A stretch of 64,000 bases of DNA from JAFGUB01 sp050305515. Its GTDB lineage: Bacteria; Campylobacterota; Campylobacteria; Campylobacterales; Sulfurimonadaceae. Within the stretch, counting starts at the first letter, position 1. Every line of letters starts with the position of its first letter. Of the stretch, positions 37,148 to 45,402 are shown piece by piece. The DNA is taken from the NCBI GenBank assembly GCA_050305515.1, contig JBNLFL010000038.1, forward strand, positions 39,024 through 103,023. Direction: 5' to 3'. Under the pieces are notes generated by a model that worked only from the letters and a program-made list of their open reading frames with translations, made no database searches and had not been told where the DNA came from. The position numbers and the translations under genes were made by a program.

Positions 37148-37999
37148 TCAGCAGCGTGTTACCGTAACATCCACTTCCATTCTTGAACCCGGAACGCCTG
37201 TAAATATTCCCGCTATCGGAGGCACGGACTCCGCCAGTCTCGAAACTGCTACGGGGATATGATCGCTTCCTACAATCGAACCGCTTGTAGGGTCAAAACC
37301 TTTCCAGCCCGCACCGGGCAGATAGACTTCGGCCCATGCGTGGGTTGATCCGACGAAATCACGCATCATCGGTGCGTAGAGGTAACCGCTTGCAAATCGT
37401 GACGCCAGACCGAGATAGCGCGCGCAGGTCATGAACAGAAGTGCGAAGTCACGACATGACCCGCTGCCCAGAGAAAGCGTCTGTCGGACCGATTGCACCC
37501 CCGGTTCTTCACGAATCTGATAGCGCAGGGTATCGTGAATAAACGTATTGAGTCTTTGGAGGAGCACATAGGTCTGTATGGCTTCACCCTGCGTCCAGAA
37601 GCCTTCAATCCACGGCGAGAGAAGCGTGCAGGTCTCCGGTGTCGGCAAAATACGGTACGTCTGCAATACCGTGTCGTCTTCAGCTAGATAGCCAAACGGA
37701 TACCAGAGCGCATAGGCGTCCATCTCGAAGTTGAGCGGCATTTCGTTATATTGCTGTATGATCACGTCACTTTCGATCAACAGCTCCGAAGCGGGCCGGG
37801 AAAATGTGGCTACGGCAACCGAATTGCCCTCTACGTCACGGTGCCAGAGCCAGCGGGCATCGGGCGTGATCCGCAGCGCGAAAGATTCGATCCGCACTTC
37901 GTGATCTTCTCTCGGGCGCAGCAGCAGCTGATGGGGACCGAGCGTCACTTCGGCGTTATAGCTGTAACGGGTTTTGTGGAGAATACGAAATCGCTGCAT
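37148..37999 (-). CDS. Transglutaminase-like cysteine protease family protein
   Basis: 283 residues. An N-terminal bacterial transglutaminase-associated domain (FRILHKTRYSYNAEVTLGPH, LLLRPR) precedes the transglutaminase core with Cys182 (GSGSCRDFALLF), His220 (GSTHAWAEVY) and Asp236 (GFDPTSG), so the catalytic triad is complete. No signal peptide, so it is cytoplasmic. Proteins of this build often stand beside peptide-ligase-type genes, but none is present here. It converges with the tolC-like gene across 12 bp, which include a CGCTGC/GCAGCG hairpin. Confidence 0.88.
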   Translation of the reverse strand: MQRFRILHKTRYSYNAEVTLGPHQLLLRPREDHEVRIESFALRITPDARWLWHRDVEGNSVAVATFSRPASELLIESDVIIQQYNEMPLNFEMDAYALWYPFGYLAEDDTVLQTYRILPTPETCTLLSPWIEGFWTQGEAIQTYVLLQRLNTFIHDTLRYQIREEPGVQSVRQTLSLGSGSCRDFALLFMTCARYLGLASRFASGYLYAPMMRDFVGSTHAWAEVYLPGAGWKGFDPTSGSIVGSDHIPVAVSRLAESVPPIAGIFTGVPGSRMEVDVTVTRC

Positions 38000-38066
38000 G
38001 GGTTACCTTTGTGATGCTGCATTATAGCTGATGCCCGACAACGCGCTATGCATGCTTATGCTATGC

Positions 38067-38089
38067 TTACATGTAAGGAGTTTATCATG
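38067..38089 (+). promoter_or_regulatory. TTACATGTAA palindrome fused to the ribosome site of the LolA-like gene
   Basis: TTACATGTAAGGAG: the palindrome runs into the Shine-Dalgarno GGAG, 6 nt before ATG 38087. The same 14-mer precedes the FtsX-type gene at 39506. A protein bound to the palindrome, or an RNA structure formed from it, would cover the ribosome site. Confidence 0.6.
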
Positions 38090-38812
38090 CGCTATCTTCT
38101 CACCCTCGTGCTCTTTTTGAGCACTCTTTACGGAAACGAAGCCGAAGCCATCATCAGGAAACTTGATGAAAACCTTCGCGGAGAGAACGTCTATATGAAA
38201 ATGAGCATGACCGTCACGACACGGCTGCATGAGCGTACGGTCGCTATGGAGTCCTGGTCGCGGGGAAGCAAGAAAAGCTTCGTGCGCATCATCTACCCGC
38301 CGATGGAGCGCGGCATCACGTTTTTGAGTCTTGACGGACAGATGTGGCAGTATGTGCCAAAGATCGAACGCACCATCAAGATTCCGCCCTCCATGATGCT
38401 GCAAAACTGGATGGGCAGCGACATCACCAACGACGACATGGTGCGCCAAAGCTCCCTGATTGACGACTACAACGCCACACTCCTTTCCAAAGAAGGCAGC
38501 ATCGCTACCATCGAGCTGATTCCCAAACCCGATGCCGCCGTCGTATGGGGAAAGATCGTTGCCCGCGTCGATACGACCCATTACACGGGTATTGAGGACC
38601 GTTTCTATGATGAAACGGGCCAGTTGATCCGAACGTTTCATTATGAAAACGTGAAGCAGTTCGGGCACTATTACCTGCCCACACTCTGGCGTGTCCAGCC
38701 CGAAGAGCACCCTCAAAACCGCACGACGATCACCCTTGAAGACGTCACGTACGACCAGAGCATCAGCGACGACTATTTCACCAAAAGCGCGCTGCGACGT
38801 TTTTCGAAATAA
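38087..38812 (+). CDS. Outer-membrane lipoprotein-sorting (LolA-like) protein
   Basis: 241 residues with a signal peptide (RYLLTLVLFLSTLYGNEA) and the LolA-like fold of the PF17131 type; recognisable parts are MSMTVTTRLHERTVAMESWS, PPMERGITFLSLDGQMWQYV and NWMGSDITNDDMVRQSSL. Such periplasmic proteins carry lipid or lipoprotein cargo and are typically encoded with FtsX/LolE permeases, a LolD ATPase and an outer-membrane protein, as here. ATG 38087 is preferred over an in-frame earlier start because of the strong GGAG and the signal peptide. Confidence 0.85.
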   Translation: MRYLLTLVLFLSTLYGNEAEAIIRKLDENLRGENVYMKMSMTVTTRLHERTVAMESWSRGSKKSFVRIIYPPMERGITFLSLDGQMWQYVPKIERTIKIPPSMMLQNWMGSDITNDDMVRQSSLIDDYNATLLSKEGSIATIELIPKPDAAVVWGKIVARVDTTHYTGIEDRFYDETGQLIRTFHYENVKQFGHYYLPTLWRVQPEEHPQNRTTITLEDVTYDQSISDDYFTKSALRRFSK

Positions 38813-38891
38813 CGTCAACTTTTTACTGCCGCAACCTTCAAAATGTGTGCTAGAATCGCGCCGAAATTTTAACGTGCCGGAGCACAAACCC

Positions 38892-39419
38892 ATGGACGAA
38901 CACCCTTCCAAAAGCCACCTGAAAACATTCGTTGCCAGCCTGAAACGCATTGACAAATCCGTAGAGAGTCAAATCGATATGAGCCTGATGAAAATTCTTG
39001 ATCTGCTGCGTTACCTCTTTATCGCGGTCATGATCCTTTATGTTGCGGTCTGCATTATGAGCCTGTCGCACAAAATATTCTCATTTACGCTGGATCAGGG
39101 TGCGCTCGATTTTCCTTCAATCAAGATCATTCTGACCGACGGCCTTTTTACCCTGATTGTTATTGCGATCGTTAAAACCTTTTTCATACGCAACGGGCTT
39201 GACTACGCCATCACCCTGCTGGAGATCGGTTTTGTCGTTATTATCAGAAAGCTGATCCTGCTTGAAACCATTCCCGAAGAAGCGGAACTGATGATTGTAC
39301 TGGGCATCACTTCCGCTGTCTTTTTCCTTCTGATTATTTTCGTCAATAGCATGAAAAACCGCTGGAAGCGGGAATCCCGGCAGGCCTCATGGCAGGAGGT
39401 TCCAAAAGAGGAGCTCTAG
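38892..39419 (+). CDS. PsiE-like inner-membrane protein
   Basis: About 175 residues with four membrane segments and a basic cytoplasmic tail. The layout and sequence (LRYLFIAVMILYVAVCIMS, RNGLDYAITLLEIGFVVIIR) fit the phosphate-starvation-inducible PsiE family, whose biochemical role is unknown. I chose ATG 38892, which has a GGAG about 10 nt upstream; the frame is open further back, but that part overlaps the LolA-like gene and has no sense. It sits between the LolA-like and FtsX-type genes, yet may be an independent gene. Confidence 0.7.
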   Translation: MDEHPSKSHLKTFVASLKRIDKSVESQIDMSLMKILDLLRYLFIAVMILYVAVCIMSLSHKIFSFTLDQGALDFPSIKIILTDGLFTLIVIAIVKTFFIRNGLDYAITLLEIGFVVIIRKLILLETIPEEAELMIVLGITSAVFFLLIIFVNSMKNRWKRESRQASWQEVPKEEL

Positions 39420-39485
39420 CGTTGGCTGGTGAAGCTCACCGGAACACCTTCTAAAACACTTCGTCGTATCGTGAATATGTTATTC

Positions 39486-39508
39486 TTACATGTAAGGAGC
39501 ATTTCATG
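39486..39508 (+). promoter_or_regulatory. TTACATGTAA palindrome fused to the ribosome site of FtsX-type gene 1
   Basis: Same 14-mer as at 38067, TTACATGTAAGGAG, ending 6 nt before ATG 39506. With the earlier site it marks two start regions of one transport system. Confidence 0.6.
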
Positions 39509-40726
39509 CGTTTTCTTTTCGCTCTTGCATGGCGCAATATCCGCTATTACAAAGGGCGTTCCGTCACTACCTTTTTACTCACCTTTTTCTCCGCTCTGCT
39601 CTTCATTGTCTATGTCGCATTCATGGACGGTTCGCACGAGAGCATGCTGCGCAGCTCTCTGAACATCTACACGGGTGCGATGCAGCTGCAGGGAAAGCTC
39701 TACAGAGACGAAGGGGGTTATGACAATCTCATTACCGATGCTTCCGGAGCGCTTGCGCTTGTAGAACAAACCAAAGGCGTTAGCGCCGCTTCGGCACGTC
39801 TGGAAACCTTCGGCATTGCCGCCACGCAGCTGCATTCAAGCGCCATGATGCTTACCGGTATCGACTTTAAAGCGGAAGCGCGTGTCTCGGAACTGAAGCA
39901 TGCGCTGCTTCAGGGCGATTATGAAAGCAAAGGCCTCTGCATTTACATGGGCAGCGCCCTTGCAGAGCGTTTACATGTAAAGCTCCATGACGAGATCAGC
40001 TTCATAGGCAGCGCGGTGGACCGCTCTTTTGTTGCCGAACTCTTTGAGGTATGCGGTCTTTTTAGAACCGGCATGTATGACTTTGATCTGCAAAGCGCCT
40101 TCATGAACCGCACCGCTTTTGACACCGTTTTTCACTCCGAAAACATGGCAAGCGTGATCGCCATCAGTGTCGATGACCTCTCCCGCGTTCCTAAAATCGC
40201 TTCGGATCTTCGCAGCAGAGTGCCCGAAACGCTGCGTCTCTACACGTGGGACGAACTGCTTCGCGCACTGCTTGAGCTTCTGAAGGTGGATTCCATTTTC
40301 GGCTACGTGTCGATGGGGCTCTTTTTTCTGGTTATCTTCTTTGTCATCATGATCTACGGCTTCATTAACGCAGGCAGCCGTATCAGGGAGTTTGGCACCC
40401 TGCAGAGCATCGGCATGCAGGCAAGAGAGATCGACATGCTGCTGCTTTTTGAAATGCTACTTATTACGCTGATTGCACTCCTGATCGCCACGCCGCTTGG
40501 CGCCTTTGTCGCATGGTATTTTGAGCTGCATCCCATCATCGTCGAAGGCATTGCGGAGAGCTACAAGGAGTACGGCATCGTCTCCGATGCCATCCCTACC
40601 CGCTATGACCTTTTCACTGTGTTTTGGAACAGCGGCGTCATTTTGCTGCTCAATCTTGCCAGCATCATCTACCCTATCCGCTATGTCCGCGGTTTTACTC
40701 CCACTGAAGCGATGCGCCATGTTTAG
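39506..40726 (+). CDS. FtsX/LolE-type ABC permease 1
   Basis: 406 residues: N-terminal membrane segment (TTFLLTFFSALLFIVYVAF), a large periplasmic MacB-PCD-like domain (about residues 45-250) and three C-terminal membrane segments with the FtsX signature (GYVSMGLFFLVIFFVIMIYG, FINAGSRIREFGTLQSIGMQ). These permeases drive lipoprotein or lipid extraction and mechanotransmission with a LolD-like ATPase. It overlaps the next permease by 8 bp. The ATPase is not adjacent but about 15.6 kb downstream at 56314. Confidence 0.88.
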   Translation: MRFLFALAWRNIRYYKGRSVTTFLLTFFSALLFIVYVAFMDGSHESMLRSSLNIYTGAMQLQGKLYRDEGGYDNLITDASGALALVEQTKGVSAASARLETFGIAATQLHSSAMMLTGIDFKAEARVSELKHALLQGDYESKGLCIYMGSALAERLHVKLHDEISFIGSAVDRSFVAELFEVCGLFRTGMYDFDLQSAFMNRTAFDTVFHSENMASVIAISVDDLSRVPKIASDLRSRVPETLRLYTWDELLRALLELLKVDSIFGYVSMGLFFLVIFFVIMIYGFINAGSRIREFGTLQSIGMQAREIDMLLLFEMLLITLIALLIATPLGAFVAWYFELHPIIVEGIAESYKEYGIVSDAIPTRYDLFTVFWNSGVILLLNLASIIYPIRYVRGFTPTEAMRHV

Positions 40727-41927
40727 ACTCGTTTTTAAAATGGCGCTCAAAAGTGCATTCATCCGGAAAAAGCGCTCTTTGCTGGTTATGGCGATGATTG
40801 CCGCGAGCATGAGCACCATGATTGCCATCGAGGGGCTCTATGACGGCATGAGCGAAAATATGATTGACAGCGTCCTTCGTACGGGAGGCGGCGAAGTGAG
40901 CCTTTATGCGCAACAATACCGGCTCACGCAGGAGGTCCGCTACAACATTCCGGATGCCGCTTCCATCACGAAGTCCATCGCGGCACTGCCGGGTGTGCGA
41001 GAGGCTACGTGGCGTTTGTGCGCCGAGGGGCTTGCCCAGACGGCCTCCAAATCTCAGGGTGCCCAGATGCGAGGCGTCGCTATGGCCGCGGAAAATGCGT
41101 TTGGAGCCCTTGATGATTTTCTGATTGCAGGTGATGGCAACCTCACGTCGCACACCACGGTCGTCGGAAGCGCGCTGGCCAAAAAGCTCAAACTCGGCGT
41201 CGGTTCCAAAGTGATTTTCAGTACCGTTGACAGCCATAACGAAATGCAGTCGGTGGCACTTCGGGTGCGGGGCATCGTGCGTACCTCCAACATCGCCATC
41301 GATGAACGCGCCCTCTATGTCACCCGTGAACGCGCGGCAGCCGTCGCGGCACTCGCACCCGAAGACGCTACGGAAATCGCCTTGAGAACGTCACATGCGC
41401 ACACCCTTCAAAAAGAGCTGTTCACGCGTTTTGGGAAACTCGATATCAAACGTTTTGACGAGCTCAATCCCCAGCTGACGCAGATGCAGGAGATGACCCG
41501 GGTGTTTAATGCCATCTTCTTTGTCATTGTCATGGTCGTGGTATTCATTGGGATTCTCGGCGTCATGTATGTCTCCGTCATAGAACGGCTGCGCGAATTC
41601 GGCATGCTGCGCTGCATCGGCTACCGGTTTTCCCAAATGGCATTGCAGGTTGGCATGGAAGCGCTGCTGCTGGGGCTTGGCGGTTTTCTCATGGGGAGTG
41701 CTGCGGCTTTTGGAATGCTCTATTACTTACATGTAAAGGGGCTTGATCTAAGCTATTTCGCGGAAGGTCTGGAGTCTTTCGGCATGCAGAGCACCATTTA
41801 CGCCTCGATGGAGAGTTTTTATTTTACCTCCACGTTTGCAGCGGTCATGCTCGCGGCACTCCTGAGTGTCGTATTGCCCCTTGCCAAAATCGCACGCCTG
41901 AATCCGGTTGACGTACTCAAGGAGTAA
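40719..41927 (+). CDS. FtsX/LolE-type ABC permease 2
   Basis: 402 residues from ATG 40719, which overlaps the stop of permease 1. The same architecture: N-terminal membrane anchor (KKRSLLVMAMIAASMSTMIA), periplasmic domain, then three C-terminal membrane segments with VIERLREFGMLRCIGYR. It ends in ARLNPVDVLKE, the usual FtsX-family tail. With permease 1 it would form a heterodimer. It is followed within 2 bp by the end of a convergent gene (41929) that belongs to the inserted block. Confidence 0.88.
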   Translation: MFRLVFKMALKSAFIRKKRSLLVMAMIAASMSTMIAIEGLYDGMSENMIDSVLRTGGGEVSLYAQQYRLTQEVRYNIPDAASITKSIAALPGVREATWRLCAEGLAQTASKSQGAQMRGVAMAAENAFGALDDFLIAGDGNLTSHTTVVGSALAKKLKLGVGSKVIFSTVDSHNEMQSVALRVRGIVRTSNIAIDERALYVTRERAAAVAALAPEDATEIALRTSHAHTLQKELFTRFGKLDIKRFDELNPQLTQMQEMTRVFNAIFFVIVMVVVFIGILGVMYVSVIERLREFGMLRCIGYRFSQMALQVGMEALLLGLGGFLMGSAAAFGMLYYLHVKGLDLSYFAEGLESFGMQSTIYASMESFYFTSTFAAVMLAALLSVVLPLAKIARLNPVDVLKE

Positions 41928-41928
41928 T

Positions 41929-44286
41929 TCAAGGCATTTCCTCCTCGCCTGAGGCGAGCATCGCTTCCATTTTTATTTTAGGAACAGGCTTTGAGTAGAG
42001 GTAACCCTGTTGCAGCGTACAGTCAAAATGTTCCAGAATCTTCTGCTGCGCCACGGTTTCAACGCCTTCGGCAATTACTTCCAGTTGCAGTGCTCTGGCC
42101 AATGCGATGATCGCTTCTATAATCGCCGTATCATCCGGATTGTCGTTAAGGTGACTGACGAACGATTTGTCGATTTTGAGTTTGCTTAACGGAAACATGC
42201 GCAGGTAATTCAAAGAGGAATAACCGGTCCCAAAGTCGTCAATGGCAAGTTTGAATCCCATTTCTTTGAGATACTTCAGCTGTTTTGCAACGCTTTGTGC
42301 ATTCTCCATGATAAAAGTTTCCGTCAACTCCAGTTCAATCTGCCTTGGCTCCACATCATATTTTTTTAGCAGTGCTTCAATATTTCTGATAAATTCCATA
42401 TTTTGAAATTCTACACCGGAGATATTTACTGCTATGTAGCCCTGAAAATCAAATCGTTCCACCCATTCGCGCAGCGTCTGTATCGATTGTGTTAAAACGA
42501 TTTTGCTGATCTCTTCTATCAACCCTTTTTTTTCCGCAAAAGGAATAAAAGCGTCCGGCGCCACATAGCCGTGATGCGGATGTTTCCAGCGTACCAGCGC
42601 CTCCATACCGACGATCGTTGACGTGCGAACATCAATCTGGGGCTGAAAAAAGATTTCGAACTCCTGACGCCGGATAGCTTCATGCAGCTCTTTTTCCAGC
42701 GTCATCTTTTTTATGATCTCCGATGTCAATTCCTGCCTGTAGTATTCAACGCGGTTTTTTCCCGACTCTTTGGCCCTGTTGAGTGCGGCATCGGCATTGC
42801 GAATGAGCATTTCCGTCTCCGTTGCATCGTCGGGGTACATGGCCACGCCAAGACTCAGATTGATCTGAAAATGGTAATCATCGACTTCCAGCGTATTTCT
42901 GAAAGCATCATAAACCGCAGCGATGAACGCATCGAGCCTTCCAGGCGCTTTCAGGGTCTCTATGACGGTGACAAACTCATCCCCGCCGACTTTTGCCAGA
43001 ATTTCGGAAGGGAGTACAATCGTGGAAAGAAGATGGGCTATTTTCTTGATCAGTCTATCGCCGATGCTGTGCCCGTAACTGTCATTAATGTTTTTGAAAT
43101 CATCAATATCCATATAGATAACGGCATATTTCAAATGGCCCTCTTTCGCCTTTTCCAGAATCCGCTTCATCTCCTGAAGCAGCATCAGACGATTGGGAAG
43201 CGCAGTCAGGACATCATAGTGTGCGAGATAATGCAGCCGTTCTTCGGACTCCTTTATTTTGCTGATATCGGAAAAAACTGCAACATATTGCTGCGTTATT
43301 CCCTGTTCATTCTTTATGCCGTTGATGCTCATCCATTCAGGTATGACATGACCGTCCTTTTTGCGGTTCCATATCTCTCCCTGCCAGTATCCGTCATGTT
43401 CCAGGGCGGACCACAGTGCCCGGTAGAATGCCCTGTCGTGATAACCGGATTTGAGCAGATCGATTTTTTGATTTATGACTTCATCCTGCGAAAATCCGGT
43501 AATGGCGGAAAAAGCGGGATTGACCATCAGGACAACCCCTTTCGTATCGGTAACTACGATTCCCTCTCTTGTCGATTCAAAAATTGTTCCCCACATCATC
43601 AGCTTTTCATTTCGCAGAACAATTTTTTCCTGCATCTGCGTCATGGCATCAGAGAGAATTCTGAATTCACCGTCAAATTTATACTCGGCAACAGAGACCT
43701 TTTTCTCACCGGCGATTCTGTTGGAGAAATCTACCAGACGCTCAATAGATCCGGAGAGCCTGTTTCCTACGAATAAGGCGATAAGTGTCGAGACTATGAC
43801 CTCAAAAAGCACCAGCAGGAGTGTTCGAACCCTATTCTCATCCAGCGTATATTCAAGATCTTCAGTATCAAACAAGAGGGTTATTTTGCCTACGGCAACA
43901 TCATCGATACTCAGCTCTTTTTGAAGAACACGGGGATTTTTTACGTCCACAACTGAAGCCAGAAGCGCCGTCTTGCTCTCCTGAATCATTTCATGGCTTG
44001 CACCGGAAAGGTAAATATCGTTGATATCGCTCATATACGAAGCGACGAGACCCTTAATCGCACCGAGCTGACGATTCACCATATCGAGTGATGCCACATC
44101 CAGTGTCGAAATTGGTATGACGGCGAGTTGCGATCCCAACAACAGGGAAGCCGTCATTTTCTCTTCCGCCAACTCCCGGGTAGTCGTGTTCAGGGCATAA
44201 AAATTGAGTCCTACAATCATAATGACAAAAAACATTTCGACCGCGACGAACGAAATGATAAAACGATATTTGTACGGCAGCATCAC
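41929..44286 (-). CDS. Membrane PAS-GGDEF-EAL protein
   Basis: 785 residues: a periplasmic sensor flanked by two membrane segments (about 8-30 and 155-175), a HAMP-like linker, a PAS domain (about 245-360), a GGDEF domain with intact GGDEF at 434-438 and an EAL domain with EAL at 562-564 plus NIS, ELTET, DDFGTGYSSL and EGVET motifs. Both c-di-GMP synthesis and breakdown could be active, or GGDEF may regulate EAL. It follows a PhnD-like binding protein with a 4-bp overlap, which suggests that the periplasmic part receives a ligand signal from that protein. Confidence 0.9.
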   Translation of the reverse strand: MMLPYKYRFIISFVAVEMFFVIMIVGLNFYALNTTTRELAEEKMTASLLLGSQLAVIPISTLDVASLDMVNRQLGAIKGLVASYMSDINDIYLSGASHEMIQESKTALLASVVDVKNPRVLQKELSIDDVAVGKITLLFDTEDLEYTLDENRVRTLLLVLFEVIVSTLIALFVGNRLSGSIERLVDFSNRIAGEKKVSVAEYKFDGEFRILSDAMTQMQEKIVLRNEKLMMWGTIFESTREGIVVTDTKGVVLMVNPAFSAITGFSQDEVINQKIDLLKSGYHDRAFYRALWSALEHDGYWQGEIWNRKKDGHVIPEWMSINGIKNEQGITQQYVAVFSDISKIKESEERLHYLAHYDVLTALPNRLMLLQEMKRILEKAKEGHLKYAVIYMDIDDFKNINDSYGHSIGDRLIKKIAHLLSTIVLPSEILAKVGGDEFVTVIETLKAPGRLDAFIAAVYDAFRNTLEVDDYHFQINLSLGVAMYPDDATETEMLIRNADAALNRAKESGKNRVEYYRQELTSEIIKKMTLEKELHEAIRRQEFEIFFQPQIDVRTSTIVGMEALVRWKHPHHGYVAPDAFIPFAEKKGLIEEISKIVLTQSIQTLREWVERFDFQGYIAVNISGVEFQNMEFIRNIEALLKKYDVEPRQIELELTETFIMENAQSVAKQLKYLKEMGFKLAIDDFGTGYSSLNYLRMFPLSKLKIDKSFVSHLNDNPDDTAIIEAIIALARALQLEVIAEGVETVAQQKILEHFDCTLQQGYLYSKPVPKIKMEAMLASGEEEMP

Positions 44287-45098
44287 GGATTACGCCCCAT
44301 AGCGCCAACAAGTTTCCGGATTACGTCATATTCGCTGTCGGAAGTCTCCACAAGCCCGTCAAGACTCAGGGTACGCAGTATCTCCGTCGGCAACTGCAGG
44401 AGAGCCGTTTTGAGCCGTTCCTGAAGTGTCGTATCCAAACGCGGATGCACGCAGACGGGATGCGCAGGATACCCTTTCGTTTTATAAAGGATATGTAACG
44501 TTTTTCTGATGCCAGGATCCATTTGAAAAAAAGTCCGTTCCACACCGCCGCCGTAGATTCCGATGTTGCGGGAGACCCCTTTATAAACAGAGTCGTGCGA
44601 CGTGACATAGCTGCTGTTTTCGGATGTAAATGCAATACCGTAATGGTGCTGCAACTCATACTTTAACAGTACCGAAGCACCAAAAGCGTTGGCAGAGGGA
44701 AAGAGAAACGTACGTACGCCCAGTTCATCGGTTTTACCGATGTGATCGCGCTTTGAAACCAGAATTCCCACAATCTTCTTTCTGGCCCGGACCAGCGGCA
44801 GGTAGCCCCCGGTACTATGGGAGTGAACATAATCGAGCGGACTGGCATAGGCGATGTCATACAAACCGCCATAGAGTTTGTCCTTAAATTCCGGAATTGA
44901 TTTTTCAGTTTTCAAGACGATAGAACACCCGCATGCTTTACCGAGGTAGTTAACGACCGGCGTCCATTTTTTAATGATAACAGCGGGATTTTGCTGCGGA
45001 ATGACACCGAAAATTAGTGTTCTTCCCGTTCCTTCGGAAGCAGCCAGCGGCAGGACAATAATGCATAATGCAAGAAAGGTGTGCAATGTTGCAAACAT
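44283..45098 (-). CDS. PhnD-like periplasmic binding protein
   Basis: 271 residues with a signal peptide (ATLHTFLALCIIVLPLAAS) and the phosphate/phosphonate-type binding fold: TLIFGVIPQQNPAVIIKKW, then YDIAYASPLDYV and a VGILVSKRD segment. No transporter genes accompany it; instead it overlaps a membrane GGDEF-EAL gene (ATGA). That layout is known for binding proteins that act as soluble ligand sensors for signalling enzymes. The ligand is unknown. Confidence 0.8.
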   Translation of the reverse strand: MFATLHTFLALCIIVLPLAASEGTGRTLIFGVIPQQNPAVIIKKWTPVVNYLGKACGCSIVLKTEKSIPEFKDKLYGGLYDIAYASPLDYVHSHSTGGYLPLVRARKKIVGILVSKRDHIGKTDELGVRTFLFPSANAFGASVLLKYELQHHYGIAFTSENSSYVTSHDSVYKGVSRNIGIYGGGVERTFFQMDPGIRKTLHILYKTKGYPAHPVCVHPRLDTTLQERLKTALLQLPTEILRTLSLDGLVETSDSEYDVIRKLVGAMGRNP

Positions 45099-45402
45099 AT
45101 CAAAGATTATAACGCATAAATTTCACGCAATTGTCACGACAAACAGAAAAACAACCATTGCCGAGACAACGACATCCGGCCACGCGCTCCTCCATTTATA
45201 TTGCAACATGACGTTATAATGTAACTTATTCACGCAATATCACTAAAAAACATGTATGTATTTTCAGATTCTGGACACTGCATCCTTTCTTGACTAAAAT
45301 GGATTACATGTAATGGTTTCACTTTTTCAGGCGTGACAATTGAGTGAACATTACACTATAAAATCATAATACGATTCATTTTCTGAAACGAATCGTATTA
45401 TC
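45099..45402. promoter_or_regulatory. Divergent control region with repeated CGTGACAATTG and a start-site hairpin
   Basis: 304 bp between the PhnD-like gene (minus) and the winged-helix regulator (plus). It holds CGTGACAATTG in both orientations (minus at 45128-45138, plus at 45332-45342), a TTACATGTAA at 45304 preceded by ACTAAAATG, and a perfect 12-bp inverted repeat ATAATACGATTC / GAATCGTATTAT at 45366-45401, two bases before the ATG. A third CGTGACAATTG lies after the regulator gene at 46700. Confidence 0.6.
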
